A stretch of 64,000 bases of DNA from Deltaproteobacteria bacterium. Its GTDB lineage: Bacteria > Myxococcota_A > Polyangia > Nannocystales > Nannocystaceae. The notes beneath the pieces are model-generated. The model saw only the letters and a list, made by a program, of their open reading frames with translations. It searched no databases and had not been told where the DNA came from. The stretch spans positions 3,609,470-3,673,469 of the forward strand of contig JADJEE010000012.1 in NCBI GenBank assembly GCA_016709225.1, given 5' to 3'. Made by a program: the position numbers and the translations under genes. Position 1 is the stretch's first letter; every line of letters starts with the position of its first letter. Shown here piece after piece: positions 34,496-43,263 of the stretch.

Positions 34496-35845
34496 ATGCC
34501 CGAATTCAAGCTGCCCGCGATCGGTGAAGGTGTCGTCGAAGGCGAGATCGTCCGCTGGCTCAAGAAGCCCGGCGAGGCGGTCGCCGCCAACGAGCCGCTG
34601 GTCGAGGTGATGACCGACAAGGCCACGGTCGAGATCCCGTCGCCGACCGACGCCGTGCTCGAGCGCATCGTGTCCGACGAAGGCGTGATCGCCCCGGTCG
34701 GCTCGGTGATCGCAATCCTCGGCAGCGCGGCGACGTCCGCCGCCGCCGGTGGCAGCAACGGCGCGCGCCCGCCGGCTCCACCCGCGTCGGCCTCGGGCTC
34801 GATCCACGTCGGTGGCCCAGCGCCGGTCGACGAGGCCCGCGGCAAGGTGCTCGCGACCCCGGCCGCGCGCGCGCTGGCCCGCGAGTCGGGCATCGACCTG
34901 TCGAGCATCGCTGGCGATCGCGGTCGCATCACCAAGGCCCACGTCGAGCTGGCCCGCGGCTCCTACGAGGGGCGCGCGGTGGAGCCGGCCGCTGCGCGCA
35001 GCGAGCCGCCGCGTAGCGAGCCGCCGCGCAGCGAGCCCGAGCGGATCGAGGCGCGCCCGTCGAGCATGCCGACCCAGGTGCCGGCCGCCGTCGCTGCGCC
35101 GGCCCCGGTTGCGCGAGCCATGCGTGGCGGTGAGCCGCAGCCCGACGAGTCGATGCCGTTTCGTGGCATGCGTCGGCGCATCGCCGACGGCCTCGTCAAG
35201 TCGTACACGACCGCGGTGCACTACACGTACGTCGAGCAGATCGACGTCACCAAGCTGGTCGCGGTGCGCGAGCAGGCCAAGAAGGCCGCCGCCGCCGAGG
35301 GCGTGCAGCTGTCGTATCTGCCCTTCATCGTGAAGGCGGTGCTGCGAGCCCTGCGCAAGTACCCCATCGTGAATGCCGAGCTCGACGAGCCCGGCGGTCG
35401 GATCGTGCTGAAGAAGCGCTACAGCATCGGCATCGCGACCGCGACCGATCAGGGCCTGATGGTGCCGGTCGTCCACGACGCCGACCGGCTCAGCCTGCTC
35501 GACATCGCCAGCGAGATCGCGCGGGTCTCCGAGGCCGCGCGCACCGGCAAGGCCTCGCGCGAGGAGCTCACCGGCTCGACCTTCACCATCACCAGCCTCG
35601 GCGCCATCGGTGGCGTGCTCGCGACGCCGATCCTCAACTACCCCGAGGTCGGAATCCTCGGGGTCCACGCGATCCGCAAGGTGCCGGTCGTCGACGACGA
35701 CGACAACATCCGCGTGGGCCACATGATGAACCTCTCCGTGTCGCTCGATCACCGCGTGGTCGACGGCTTCGAGGGCGCGAACTTCCTGCAGGAGGTCCGC
35801 CGCTATCTCGAGGACCCGACCTTGCTGCTGCTCTCGGGCATCTAG
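34496..35845 (+). CDS. Dihydrolipoamide acyltransferase (E2)
   Basis: The protein has 449 residues. The N-terminal lipoyl domain (residues 1-80) carries the lipoylated Lys42 in MTDKATVEIPSP. A linker leads to a peripheral-subunit-binding domain (about 117-155, LATPAARALARESGIDLSSI). A Pro/Ser/Glu/Arg linker with a three-fold repeat follows. The catalytic acyltransferase domain covers about 215-449 (FRGMRRRIADGLVKSYTT; active site DHRVVDGFEGANFLQ). E2 passes the acyl group from lipoyl-lysine to CoA and forms the core of the complex. A single lipoyl domain and overall length favour the branched-chain/2-oxoacid type over a pyruvate complex with several lipoyl domains. It lies between E1 beta and E3. 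Confidence 0.9.
   Translation: MPEFKLPAIGEGVVEGEIVRWLKKPGEAVAANEPLVEVMTDKATVEIPSPTDAVLERIVSDEGVIAPVGSVIAILGSAATSAAAGGSNGARPPAPPASASGSIHVGGPAPVDEARGKVLATPAARALARESGIDLSSIAGDRGRITKAHVELARGSYEGRAVEPAAARSEPPRSEPPRSEPERIEARPSSMPTQVPAAVAAPAPVARAMRGGEPQPDESMPFRGMRRRIADGLVKSYTTAVHYTYVEQIDVTKLVAVREQAKKAAAAEGVQLSYLPFIVKAVLRALRKYPIVNAELDEPGGRIVLKKRYSIGIATATDQGLMVPVVHDADRLSLLDIASEIARVSEAARTGKASREELTGSTFTITSLGAIGGVLATPILNYPEVGILGVHAIRKVPVVDDDDNIRVGHMMNLSVSLDHRVVDGFEGANFLQEVRRYLEDPTLLLLSGI
34996..35040 (+). repeat. Three-fold 15-bp tandem repeat in the E2 linker
   Basis: Units GCGCAGCGAGCCGCC, GCGTAGCGAGCCGCC and GCGCAGCGAGCCCGA encode repeats of RSEPP. They lie in the flexible linker between the subunit-binding and catalytic domains, where length variation would be tolerated. 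Confidence 0.75.
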
Positions 35846-35893
35846 CCTCGGGCATCTGGCCCGCTTTCCCGCGCTCGCCGCAACAGAGAATCC

Positions 35894-37315
35894 ATGGCCA
35901 CGATCAAGAAGACTGCCCTCGTCATCGGTGCCGGCACCGGCGGCTACCCCTGCGCCATCCGCCTCGGTCAGCTCGGCGTCGACGCGATGCTCGTCGAGAA
36001 GGCCAACCCCGGCGGGGTCTGCCTCAACGTCGGTTGCATCCCCTCCAAGGCGCTCATCAGCGCGACCAAGCTCGCGCACAAGGCCCAGCACGCCGCCAAC
36101 ATGGGCGTGACCTTCGCCAAGCCCACCATCGACATGAAGCAGATGCAGTCGTGGAAGGCCGGCATCGTCAAGAAGCTCACCAGCGGCGTGCAGAGCCTGG
36201 TCAAGGGCAACGGCTGCGAGTACCGCCAGGCCACCGCGGAGTTCCTCGGGCCCAAGCGCGTCAAGCTCACCTACGCCGACGGCAAGCCCGAGGACATCGT
36301 CGAGGCCGAGCACATCGTCATCGCGACCGGCTCGCTGCCGATCGTCATCCCTGGCTTCGCGATCGATCAGAAGCGCATCGTCGACAGCACCGGCGCGCTC
36401 GACCTCGACCACATCCCCGGCGACATGATCGTCATCGGCGGTGGCTACATCGGGCTCGAGCTGGGGCAGACCTTCCAGCGGCTCGGCACCAAGCTCACCG
36501 TCATCGAGGGCCTCGATCGCATCCTCGCCACGATGGACAAGGACCTCGGCGATCCGGTCGCCAAGCAGATCAAGGCCGACGGCGGCGAGATCCTCACCGG
36601 CACCAAGGCCATCGGCTGGCGCGAAGAGGGCGGCAAGGCGCTGGTCAAGGTCGAGACCAACGGTCAGACCCGCGAGATCCCGGCCGACGTCGTGCTGGTG
36701 TCGGTCGGCCGCAAGCCGATCACCGCCGGCCTCGCGATCGAGAAGTCGGGCGTGAAGCTCGACAACAAGGGCTTCGTCGTCGTCGACGAGCGCATGCAGA
36801 CCAACGTGCCCGGCATCTATGCCGCCGGCGACGTGGTCGGCCAGCCGATGCTCGCGCACAAGGCCTCGCACGAGGGCGAGCTCATCGCGGAGATCATCGC
36901 CGGCAAGAAGCGCGTCAACGACGTGCGCACGATTCCCGCGGTGGTCTTCACCGACCCCGAGATCGCGTCGGCGGGCCTGAGCCGCAGCGAGGCCGAGGCC
37001 AAGGGCCACAAGGTCACCGAGGGCAAGTTCCCGTTCTCGGTGTCGGGCCGCGCGATGGCGATCGACGAGACCAAGGGCTTCGTGAAGGTCATCGCCGACG
37101 CCGACGACGAGCGCGTGCTCGGCGTGCACATCGTCGGACCCGAGGCCAGCGACCTCATCTCCGAGGCCGCGCTCGCGATCGAGATGGGCGCCTACGTGCC
37201 CGACATCAGCCTGACCATCCATCCCCACCCGACCCTGGGCGAGGCGGTGATGGAGGCGGCCAAGCACGCCATCGGCGAGGCGATCCACATCGCCAACGCC
37301 AAGAAGCACGGCTAG
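35894..37315 (+). CDS. lpdA: Dihydrolipoamide dehydrogenase (E3)
   Basis: The protein has 473 residues. FAD-binding VIGAGTGGYPCAIRLGQLG is followed by the redox-active disulfide GGVCLNVGCIPSKA (Cys43 and Cys48). An NAD-binding GGGYIGLELG motif and the C-terminal TIHPHPTLGEAVMEA, with the catalytic His, complete the pattern. E3 reoxidises the dihydrolipoyl arm of E2 and reduces NAD+. The gene is 48 nt after E2 on the same strand and is presumably the last gene of the operon. The E3 is canonical in contrast to the E1 subunits. An imperfectly U-tailed hairpin lies 51 nt downstream of the stop. Confidence 0.95.
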   Translation: MATIKKTALVIGAGTGGYPCAIRLGQLGVDAMLVEKANPGGVCLNVGCIPSKALISATKLAHKAQHAANMGVTFAKPTIDMKQMQSWKAGIVKKLTSGVQSLVKGNGCEYRQATAEFLGPKRVKLTYADGKPEDIVEAEHIVIATGSLPIVIPGFAIDQKRIVDSTGALDLDHIPGDMIVIGGGYIGLELGQTFQRLGTKLTVIEGLDRILATMDKDLGDPVAKQIKADGGEILTGTKAIGWREEGGKALVKVETNGQTREIPADVVLVSVGRKPITAGLAIEKSGVKLDNKGFVVVDERMQTNVPGIYAAGDVVGQPMLAHKASHEGELIAEIIAGKKRVNDVRTIPAVVFTDPEIASAGLSRSEAEAKGHKVTEGKFPFSVSGRAMAIDETKGFVKVIADADDERVLGVHIVGPEASDLISEAALAIEMGAYVPDISLTIHPHPTLGEAVMEAAKHAIGEAIHIANAKKHG

Positions 37316-37365
37316 CGGCGAGGAGGCGCTCGGGGAGCGACGCGGCCGGGGGGCCCCCCATGGCC

Positions 37366-37389
37366 GACCCCCTCCTTCGTGAGGGGGTC
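37366..37389 (+). terminator. Hairpin after lpdA, possible terminator
   Basis: A 9-bp stem, GACCCCCTC (37366-37374) with GAGGGGGTC (37381-37389), has a CTTCGT loop, but no T tract follows. It could end the operon or partly attenuate reading into the RRM gene. Confidence 0.35.
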
Positions 37390-37581
37390 TGGCTGCCGGC
37401 CCCTCGGCCCGTGGCGTGCGCGCCCGCGAGTTTGCGGCCCAGCCCCCCGCGCGGCTTCGGTTTGGCGCTGCCCGCATTTCGCGCTGGCGTGCTGGCCAGG
37501 AGTCGCGTTACTCGTGTTTGGTCGGCCCGTCGCAGCCGCCCGAGGGGGCGGGACTTGGCCGATCGAGAAAGACGACTGCAA

Positions 37582-37971
37582 GTGAACAACAAGCTTTTTG
37601 TGGGCGGGCTGAGCTGGAACACCACCGACCAGGACCTGCTGGATGCGTTCTCGCCGTTCGGCGAGGTGACCGACGCCAAGGTGATCACCGATCGTGACAC
37701 CGGTCGTTCGCGTGGCTTCGGCTTCGTGACGTACTCGAGCGATGATTCGGCCGCCCGTGCGATCGCGGAGATGGACGGTGCAACCCTCGATTCCCGCAAG
37801 ATCCGCGTCAACGCGGCCGAGCAGCGCGAGCGCTCCGGCGGTGGCGGTGGTGGTCGTGGCGGCGGTGGCGGCGGTCGCTTCGGCGGCGGCGGCGGAGGCG
37901 GTCGCGATCGCGATCGCGGTGGACGCGACGATCGCCATGGCGATCGCCGCGGTGGTCGTCCCGGTCGCTAG
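37582..37971 (+). CDS. RNA-binding RRM protein with Gly/Arg-rich tail
   Basis: The protein has 129 residues. One RRM fold covers residues 1-80, with RNP-2 (KLFVGGL) and RNP-1 (RGFGFVTY); Phe and Tyr there stack on RNA bases. The tail of about 45 residues is Gly-rich with Arg and Asp. The layout matches the glycine-rich cold-induced RNA-binding proteins of cyanobacteria and myxobacteria, so it may bind and melt single-stranded mRNA. GTG 37582 is used because the canonical RRM begins at once (NNKLFVGGLSW). The 266-nt upstream region carries only the lpdA hairpin, so a long 5' leader with regulation is possible but not shown. Confidence 0.88.
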   Translation: MNNKLFVGGLSWNTTDQDLLDAFSPFGEVTDAKVITDRDTGRSRGFGFVTYSSDDSAARAIAEMDGATLDSRKIRVNAAEQRERSGGGGGGRGGGGGGRFGGGGGGGRDRDRGGRDDRHGDRRGGRPGR

Positions 37972-37996
37972 TCGACGACGGCTTCGAATGGCTCGC

Positions 37997-38029
37997 ACGC
38001 CCGCGGTGGTCCCCCGACCCCGCGGGCGT
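37997..38029 (+). terminator. Hairpin after the RRM gene, possible terminator
   Basis: A perfect 10-bp stem ACGCCCGCGG (37997-38006) pairs with CCGCGGGCGT (38020-38029), 25 nt after the stop codon. The U tract is weak (TTGC), so efficiency is uncertain. Confidence 0.5.
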
Positions 38030-38092
38030 TGCTGCATCGGGCGATGGATTGCCGGGAACAACGACGCCGCGCGCGGCGAGCAACCCGCGACC

Positions 38093-39661
38093 ATGCGGCT
38101 CGCCACGCTCCTGTCCGCCGTGATGCTGTGTGCCTGTGCGTCCCGCGGCGTCGCACCGACGCCGAGCATCGCACCGACGCCCTCGTCGACGATGGTTGCG
38201 GCCGCGATCCCGGAGCCGCCGCGCGGCGGCGCCGCGTGGGTGCTGCGGTTCGAGCGTGACGAGGACCGACCGCTGTTGGTCGCGCGAGGCGGTGGCGGTG
38301 AGCAGCGAAGGCCGCTGCAGGGGCCGGGAGCACCCGGCAGCGCCGCTGCGACCGAGGCATGGGGCGACTCCGATGGCGTCGTCGTGACGCTCGCGGACGT
38401 GCTGGGCGACGGCGGACAGCACGATCAGGCCGACGCGCCGGCGCGCTCGGTGACGATCGAGCCCAGTGAGGTGTGCCCGAAGCCTTGGCTCGTCGATCTC
38501 GCAGCCACCACCGTGCGGCCGGGCCTGCGCGTGCGCGCGGACCCGGCGACCACGCGCGTCGGCTGCGGGCGGGTCTCGTTCGCCGACTTCGACGGCGAGT
38601 TCGGGCCCGAGCGGGTGATCTACTACGGCGAGACCAGCTTCGACGCACGCGTGATCGCCAGCCAGATCGCGGTGCTGCGCACCAAGCTCGAGGAGCAGTT
38701 CGGCAGCCATCCGGAGGGCACCTGGGTGACCGAGGTCGTCATCGCGCCGCCGCAGCAGCCGACGGTCGAGCCCCACGGCGCGCCGACGCCGATCGGCCTG
38801 CGGGTCGTGATCGACGGCGGCGCCAGCTGGGGCGCGCCCGAGCACCTCGAGGTCGGCTCGACGCTCGCACGAACGTGGCTGCTGGGCCTGCTCGCCCGCG
38901 AGCTGCCGCACCGCGATCGCGACGACGTGCTCGACCTGGCGCTGCTCGAGGGCCTCGCCCGTGGCATCGCGCGCGAGGTCACGTACGCGCTCGGGCTCAT
39001 CGATCCCGATCAGTACGTCGAGGATCTCGATCGCGCCGAGGCCATCATCGCGGCGCGGCCGAACGTCCCCGCGATGACGGGGGCCATCGACGCCCGCGAC
39101 GTCGCGGCGTGGGCCGCCGAGCTCAGCCTGCAGACCGCCATGGTCGCGTGGCGACTGCGGGCGCAGCAGCAATCCGATGTGATCCCCGCGCAGCTCCGGT
39201 TCCAGCGTCGGGCGCACGAGGGCGAGCCGGCCAGTGCGCTCTCGCTGTGGCGGGCGCTCACCGCCGACGTGCTCGGTGCTCCGCCTGCGCGCGCGCTCAC
39301 GCGTGCGGCCGTGCATCCGAAGATCCCGAGCTACGATGCTCGCGCACTGGGGCGGTGTGCGGTCGCCGGCCGGACCCGTGACAAGAACCCCGAGCTCGGC
39401 CTCGTCATGGCGTTCACCACCGACGCGGGCGGTCGGCCGATTCCCTTCGTCGCGGCCGATGGTGCGGCTGCGCAGGCCGGCGTGCACGAGGGCGATCGAC
39501 TCGATGGCGTCCAGGTCACCGACGCGCAGCTGCGCTTCGTGGTGACGCGCGAGCAGGAGACGCTCGTGCTCGAGGCGGCACCGCGCTGGCGGACGGCGGT
39601 GCGTCCGGCCTGGCAGCGTCGCGCCAGGACCCGGGACGCCGATTGCTACCCGCCGCCGTGA
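38093..39661 (+). CDS. Lipoprotein of unknown function with PDZ-like C-terminus
   Basis: The protein has 522 residues. The signal MRLATLLSAVMLCACAS contains a likely lipid-modified Cys at residue 13 or 15, and a Pro/Thr-rich stretch follows. The middle (about residues 150-400) is alpha/beta with no recognised family. A peptidase-like helix (LLGLLARELPHRDRDDVLDL) has no full HExxH zinc site, so a degenerate gluzincin cannot be claimed. The last 90 residues (DAGGRPIPFVAADGAAAQAG, VHEGDRLDGVQVTDAQLRF) look like a PDZ domain, which binds peptide C-termini. Its function is not known. Confidence 0.65.
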   Translation: MRLATLLSAVMLCACASRGVAPTPSIAPTPSSTMVAAAIPEPPRGGAAWVLRFERDEDRPLLVARGGGGEQRRPLQGPGAPGSAAATEAWGDSDGVVVTLADVLGDGGQHDQADAPARSVTIEPSEVCPKPWLVDLAATTVRPGLRVRADPATTRVGCGRVSFADFDGEFGPERVIYYGETSFDARVIASQIAVLRTKLEEQFGSHPEGTWVTEVVIAPPQQPTVEPHGAPTPIGLRVVIDGGASWGAPEHLEVGSTLARTWLLGLLARELPHRDRDDVLDLALLEGLARGIAREVTYALGLIDPDQYVEDLDRAEAIIAARPNVPAMTGAIDARDVAAWAAELSLQTAMVAWRLRAQQQSDVIPAQLRFQRRAHEGEPASALSLWRALTADVLGAPPARALTRAAVHPKIPSYDARALGRCAVAGRTRDKNPELGLVMAFTTDAGGRPIPFVAADGAAAQAGVHEGDRLDGVQVTDAQLRFVVTREQETLVLEAAPRWRTAVRPAWQRRARTRDADCYPPP

Positions 39662-39713
39662 GGACAGCGCTAGTAACGGCGTTCTGACCCATCACAATCC
39701 CTGTGTCGAGGTA

Positions 39714-40946
39714 CTAGCGTCGTCGCGGCTCGTCGTCGCGGGTGTCGGACATGCCGCCGGCGGAGCCCTCGCGGACCTCCGGCCCGGCGTCGGCGGGGAA
39801 CAGCGCCTGGTGCCCGAAGCGGTGGCGCACCGCACTGAGCACGCCCTGCAGGCGGCCGGGCTCACGCTTGGGGTCGGGGGCCTCCAGCGCGAGCTCGAGC
39901 TGCGCGGTGGCCTGCGTGCGCGGCACCAGCTCGCTGACGCCGACACCGGTGAGCCGAAAGGCGCGGCCGTCGAGGTCCACCGCGTCGAGCAGCTCGCATG
40001 CTGCGCGATAGAACACCCGCGCGTCGTCGCTGGGTTCGGCCAGGGTGCACTGCCGCGACTCGGTGCGGAAGGTGTTGTCGCGGATCTTGATCGCCACGCG
40101 CCGGGCCAGCTGCGACTTGGCCACCACGCGATCGGCCACGCGTGTGGCCTGGCCGAGCAGCTTGCGGCGCAGCGCGTCGCGCCCGACGACGTCGAGGGCG
40201 TAGGTGTCTTCGTGGCTGATCTGCTTGCGGCCGCGCCACGGGACCACCTCGCGGGGATCCTCGGCGTGGGCCAGCTGGTGCAGGTGCAGGCCGTGGGCGC
40301 CGAACCAGTCGCGTAGCCGTGTCGCACCCAGGCCGGCGAGATCGCCGATGGTCTCGATGCCGTGGGCGCGCAGGAGCTCGGCTGACTTGGGCCCAACGCC
40401 CCACAGCGCGTCGATCGCCAGCGGCGCCAAGAACTCGCGCTCGCGACCGGGTTCGATCTCGGTGAGGCCGTCGGGCTTGTTGCAGCCGCTGGCGATCTTC
40501 GCCACGAACTTCACGCTCGAGATCCCGACCGTGCAGGTCAGCCCACCGGTCTCGTCGCGCACCGCCTTGCGCAGCGCCTCCGCGGCCACCCGCGGCGGCC
40601 CGAGTAGACGCTCGGTGCCCGTCATGTCGAGGAACGCCTCGTCGATCGAGAGCCCCTCGACCAGTGGCGAGAAGCGATCGAAGATCTCGAACACGCGGTC
40701 CGACGCCTCCGCATACGCCTCGTGCCGGCCCGGCAGCACGACCGCGTGCGGGCACATGCGCAGCGCGACCGTCATCGGCTGCGCCGAGCGGCAGCCGAAG
40801 CGCCGTGCCTCGTAGCTCGCCGCCGCCACGACCCCGCGCCGGCCCACGCCACCGACCAGCACCGGCTTGCCGCGCAGGCTCGGGTCGTCGCGGATCTCGA
40901 CCGACGCGAAGAACGCGTCCATGTCGACGTGGAAGATGGTGCGCAT
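39714..40946 (-). CDS. dinB: DNA polymerase IV (Y family)
   Basis: The protein has 410 residues. The palm motifs are intact: FHVDMDAFFASVE (metal-binding Asp8) and SIDEAFLDMT (Asp and Glu that hold the second metal). Finger and thumb landmarks follow, with CTVGISSVKFVAKIASGCNK and a helix-hairpin-helix LWGVGPKSAELLRAHGIETI. The C-terminal little-finger domain contains TFRTESRQCTLAEPSDD. Such polymerases copy past lesions and are error-prone. The extreme C-terminus (ADAGPEVREGSAGGMSDTRD) is not the QxxLF clamp-binding motif, though QALF appears a little earlier and could serve. No LexA box is visible upstream. It converges with the lipoprotein gene. Confidence 0.95.
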   Translation of the reverse strand: MRTIFHVDMDAFFASVEIRDDPSLRGKPVLVGGVGRRGVVAAASYEARRFGCRSAQPMTVALRMCPHAVVLPGRHEAYAEASDRVFEIFDRFSPLVEGLSIDEAFLDMTGTERLLGPPRVAAEALRKAVRDETGGLTCTVGISSVKFVAKIASGCNKPDGLTEIEPGREREFLAPLAIDALWGVGPKSAELLRAHGIETIGDLAGLGATRLRDWFGAHGLHLHQLAHAEDPREVVPWRGRKQISHEDTYALDVVGRDALRRKLLGQATRVADRVVAKSQLARRVAIKIRDNTFRTESRQCTLAEPSDDARVFYRAACELLDAVDLDGRAFRLTGVGVSELVPRTQATAQLELALEAPDPKREPGRLQGVLSAVRHRFGHQALFPADAGPEVREGSAGGMSDTRDDEPRRR

Positions 40947-41041
40947 GGCGCTGACGGGGCATCCTCGCGCATTGGTGGACGCGAAACCATCACCTGCGGG
41001 GGTGGGGCGGAGCGCAATGCTTGGCGCCGCGCCCAGGCTGC

Positions 41042-41047
41042 TACAGT
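41042..41047 (+). promoter_or_regulatory. -10 box TACAGT of the 41058 gene
   Basis: The hexamer ends 10 nt before ATG 41058. A weak TTGGCG lies 15 nt upstream of it. Confidence 0.38.
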
Positions 41048-41057
41048 GCGACCGCTG

Positions 41058-42125
41058 ATGGCCGGCTCCGCGCGCATGTGTGGTCTCGATGCACTGCGCG
41101 GGATCGCGGTGTTCCTCATGATCGAGCAGCACGTGGGCGTGTGGCTGTGGCAGGGCATCGCGCGCGGCCGGCCGCTCGGCAGCGCGTGGCCGCTGGTGGC
41201 GTTCAACGCGTTGGGCGGCGGCGCGGCGCCGATGTTCATCACGCTGGCGGGGGTCGGCACGGCCTTGTTGGCGCGGGCGCGACGCGAAGGCGTCGACGCG
41301 GTGTTGGTGCGCCGCGGGCTGGTGTTGCTCGGGCTCGGCTATCTCCTGTCGTGGATGACGCCGAGCTGGTTCTCGTGGGGCTCGTGGTTCGTGCTGCACT
41401 TGATGGGCTTCGCGATGGCGACCGCGCCGCTGTGGCGTCGGCTGGGGGATCGCGCGCTGTTGGGCACCGCGATCGTGGTCGCGATCGCTGCGATCGCGGT
41501 GCAGGGCTGGCTCGACATGCCGTTCCAGGTCGACAATCCCTACATGCGCAACACCGGCCGGCCGGGCGGTGCGCTGCGACTTGCGCTCGCCGAGAGCCAG
41601 TTCCCGATCCTGCCCTGGCTGGCGCCGTTCTTGGTCGGCATGGTCGCAGGGCGCTGGATCGCCGAGCGACGGTTCCGCGCGATCGCGACGATGGGCGCGG
41701 TGTCGCTGGCCATCGGCGCGATCGGGCTCGGCATCGGCCTGTCGTGGTCCGAGCCGGAATGGGTGCACCGCGCGTTCGCGGTGCATCTGGGCTTCTTCCC
41801 GGCCTCGATCACGATCGTCGCGCTGCTGCTCGGATTGGTGCTGCTGGTGATTGCGGCGGTGTCGGCATGGGATGAACGCGCGCCGCTGTCCGAGCGCAAC
41901 CCGATGGTCGTGCTCGGCCGCGCCTCGCTCACCCTCCTGCTCGTGCACGTGCCGCTGTTCCGCGAGGCCACGCGGCCGCTGCACTACTGGCAGGCATTGC
42001 CGGCGGGCGTGGTGCTGCTGGTGATCGCGGCGTTCTTGCTGTTGTCGACCGTGCTCGCGCGCCAGTGGCAGCGCGTCGGCTACCGCGGCGGCGCCGAGTG
42101 GCTGCTGCGCAGGCTCGGCGGATAG
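41058..42125 (+). CDS. DUF1624-like membrane acyltransferase
   Basis: The protein has 355 residues and about 10 membrane segments. It opens MCGLDALRGIAVFLMIEQHV, the typical beginning of the heparan-alpha-glucosaminide acetyltransferase-like DUF1624 family, in which a conserved RG and a His near the first segment belong to the active site. FPILPWLAPFLVGMVAGRW and LLLVHVPLF are other family features. It may acetylate a sugar on a cell-surface polymer, but the substrate is unknown. It begins 111 nt upstream of nothing shared: dinB is divergent and mtnA is convergent. Confidence 0.75.
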   Translation: MAGSARMCGLDALRGIAVFLMIEQHVGVWLWQGIARGRPLGSAWPLVAFNALGGGAAPMFITLAGVGTALLARARREGVDAVLVRRGLVLLGLGYLLSWMTPSWFSWGSWFVLHLMGFAMATAPLWRRLGDRALLGTAIVVAIAAIAVQGWLDMPFQVDNPYMRNTGRPGGALRLALAESQFPILPWLAPFLVGMVAGRWIAERRFRAIATMGAVSLAIGAIGLGIGLSWSEPEWVHRAFAVHLGFFPASITIVALLLGLVLLVIAAVSAWDERAPLSERNPMVVLGRASLTLLLVHVPLFREATRPLHYWQALPAGVVLLVIAAFLLLSTVLARQWQRVGYRGGAEWLLRRLGG

Positions 42126-42143
42126 CGAGGCGCGCCGCTGCCG

Positions 42144-43187
42144 TCAGGCTTCGGCGAGATCCTCGGGCGCGAACACGCCGCGCTCGGTGATGATGCGCGT
42201 CACCAGGGCCGCTGGCGTCACGTCGAAGGCGGGGTTGTGCACGGCGATTGCCTCGGGGGTCATCGGCACGCCGCCGTGGCAGCGGATCTCGCCACCATCG
42301 CGTTCTTCGATGGGGATGTCGGCGCCGGTCGCCAGGCTGCGATCGATGGTGGTCCACGGCGCCGCCACGTAGAACGGGATGCCGTGGTGGCGGCACAGCA
42401 CCGCCACGCCGTAGGTGCCGATCTTGTTGGCGACGTCGCCGTTGCGGGTGATGCGATCGGCGCCGACGATTGCGGCGGCGATGTGGCCCTTCGCCATCAG
42501 CGCTGCGGCCATGTTGTCGGCGATCACGGTCACGTCGATGCCGTCGCGCGAGAGCTCCCACGCGGTGAGTCGTGCGCCCTGCAGTACCGGCCGGGTCTCG
42601 TCGGCGATCACGCGCAGCTGCTTGCCGTCGGCGACGGCGCGGCGGATGACCCCGAGCGCGGTGCCGTAGCCGGCGGTCGCGAGTGCGCCCGCGTTGCAGT
42701 GGGTGAGGACCGTGCCGCTGGCGGGCAGCAGCGGCGCGCCGTGGGCCCCGATGCGCAGGCACGCGTCGAGATCGTCGTCGACGTGTTGCTGGGCCCGCGC
42801 GAGCAGCTGGGCGCGGAGCTCGATCGCGCGGGCCTCGGGTGATCGCGCCATCACCTCGCGCAGCTGCGCGAGCGCGACGAACAGGTTCACCGCGGTCGGT
42901 CGCGTACGTGCGAGGCGGGCATCGGCGGCCGCGACCGCGCTGCGGAAGCCCTGCGGATCGTCGGGGAATCCGCGCGATGCCACCGCGAGCCCGAGCGCCG
43001 CGACGCAGCCGATCGCCGGGGCCCCGCGCACCGCGAGGGTCTCGATGGCCTGCGCGACACCCTCGACGTCGTCGAGCTCCAGCCACAGCTCTTCGCGCGG
43101 CAATCGCCGCTGGTCGAGCACGCGCAGCGTGACCGCACCGTCACCGAGGGCGAAGGGACGCACCCCGACGTGCGCAGGATCGATCAC
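42144..43187 (-). CDS. mtnA: S-methyl-5-thioribose-1-phosphate isomerase
   Basis: The protein has about 347 residues, the normal length for MtnA. Signatures are VLDQRRLPREELWLELDD near the start, VRGAPAIGCVAALGLA, the active-site Cys stretch LTHCNAGALATAGYGTALGV, and VGADRITRNGDVANKIGTYG with the active-site Asp. It turns methylthioribose-1-phosphate into methylthioribulose-1-phosphate in methionine salvage; the related eIF2B-like sugar isomerases share the fold. GTG 43187 is the preferred start because the conserved N-terminus begins about there; ATG 43226 would extend it 13 codons. The divergent neighbour is a HAD-family protein. Confidence 0.9.
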   Translation of the reverse strand: MIDPAHVGVRPFALGDGAVTLRVLDQRRLPREELWLELDDVEGVAQAIETLAVRGAPAIGCVAALGLAVASRGFPDDPQGFRSAVAAADARLARTRPTAVNLFVALAQLREVMARSPEARAIELRAQLLARAQQHVDDDLDACLRIGAHGAPLLPASGTVLTHCNAGALATAGYGTALGVIRRAVADGKQLRVIADETRPVLQGARLTAWELSRDGIDVTVIADNMAAALMAKGHIAAAIVGADRITRNGDVANKIGTYGVAVLCRHHGIPFYVAAPWTTIDRSLATGADIPIEERDGGEIRCHGGVPMTPEAIAVHNPAFDVTPAALVTRIITERGVFAPEDLAEA

Positions 43188-43232
43188 GCACCGACCATCG
43201 CATGGGCCCACCGCGCCCGGCAACATCGGTGG

Positions 43233-43238
43233 TACCCT
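43233..43238 (+). promoter_or_regulatory. -10 box TACCCT of the HAD gene
   Basis: The hexamer lies 13 nt before GTG 43252 and 25 nt before ATG 43264, both in frame with the HAD protein. Confidence 0.38.
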
Positions 43239-43263
43239 CCGCCCGAAGTTCGTGGGCGCGCGC

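Noticed and set aside
33389..37477. Very long open frame antisense to the dehydrogenase operon
   Set aside because: It mirrors real, recognisable E1-E2-E3 genes on the plus strand; high G+C and third-position bias leave antisense frames open. No family motif occurs in it.
37316..37581. Riboswitch or cold-shock leader ahead of the RRM gene
   Set aside because: Only the lpdA hairpin was found; no conserved leader motif could be recognised by eye.
38093..39661. Zinc peptidase in the 522-residue lipoprotein
   Set aside because: The helix ARELPHRDRDD lacks HExxH; no metal site could be assembled.
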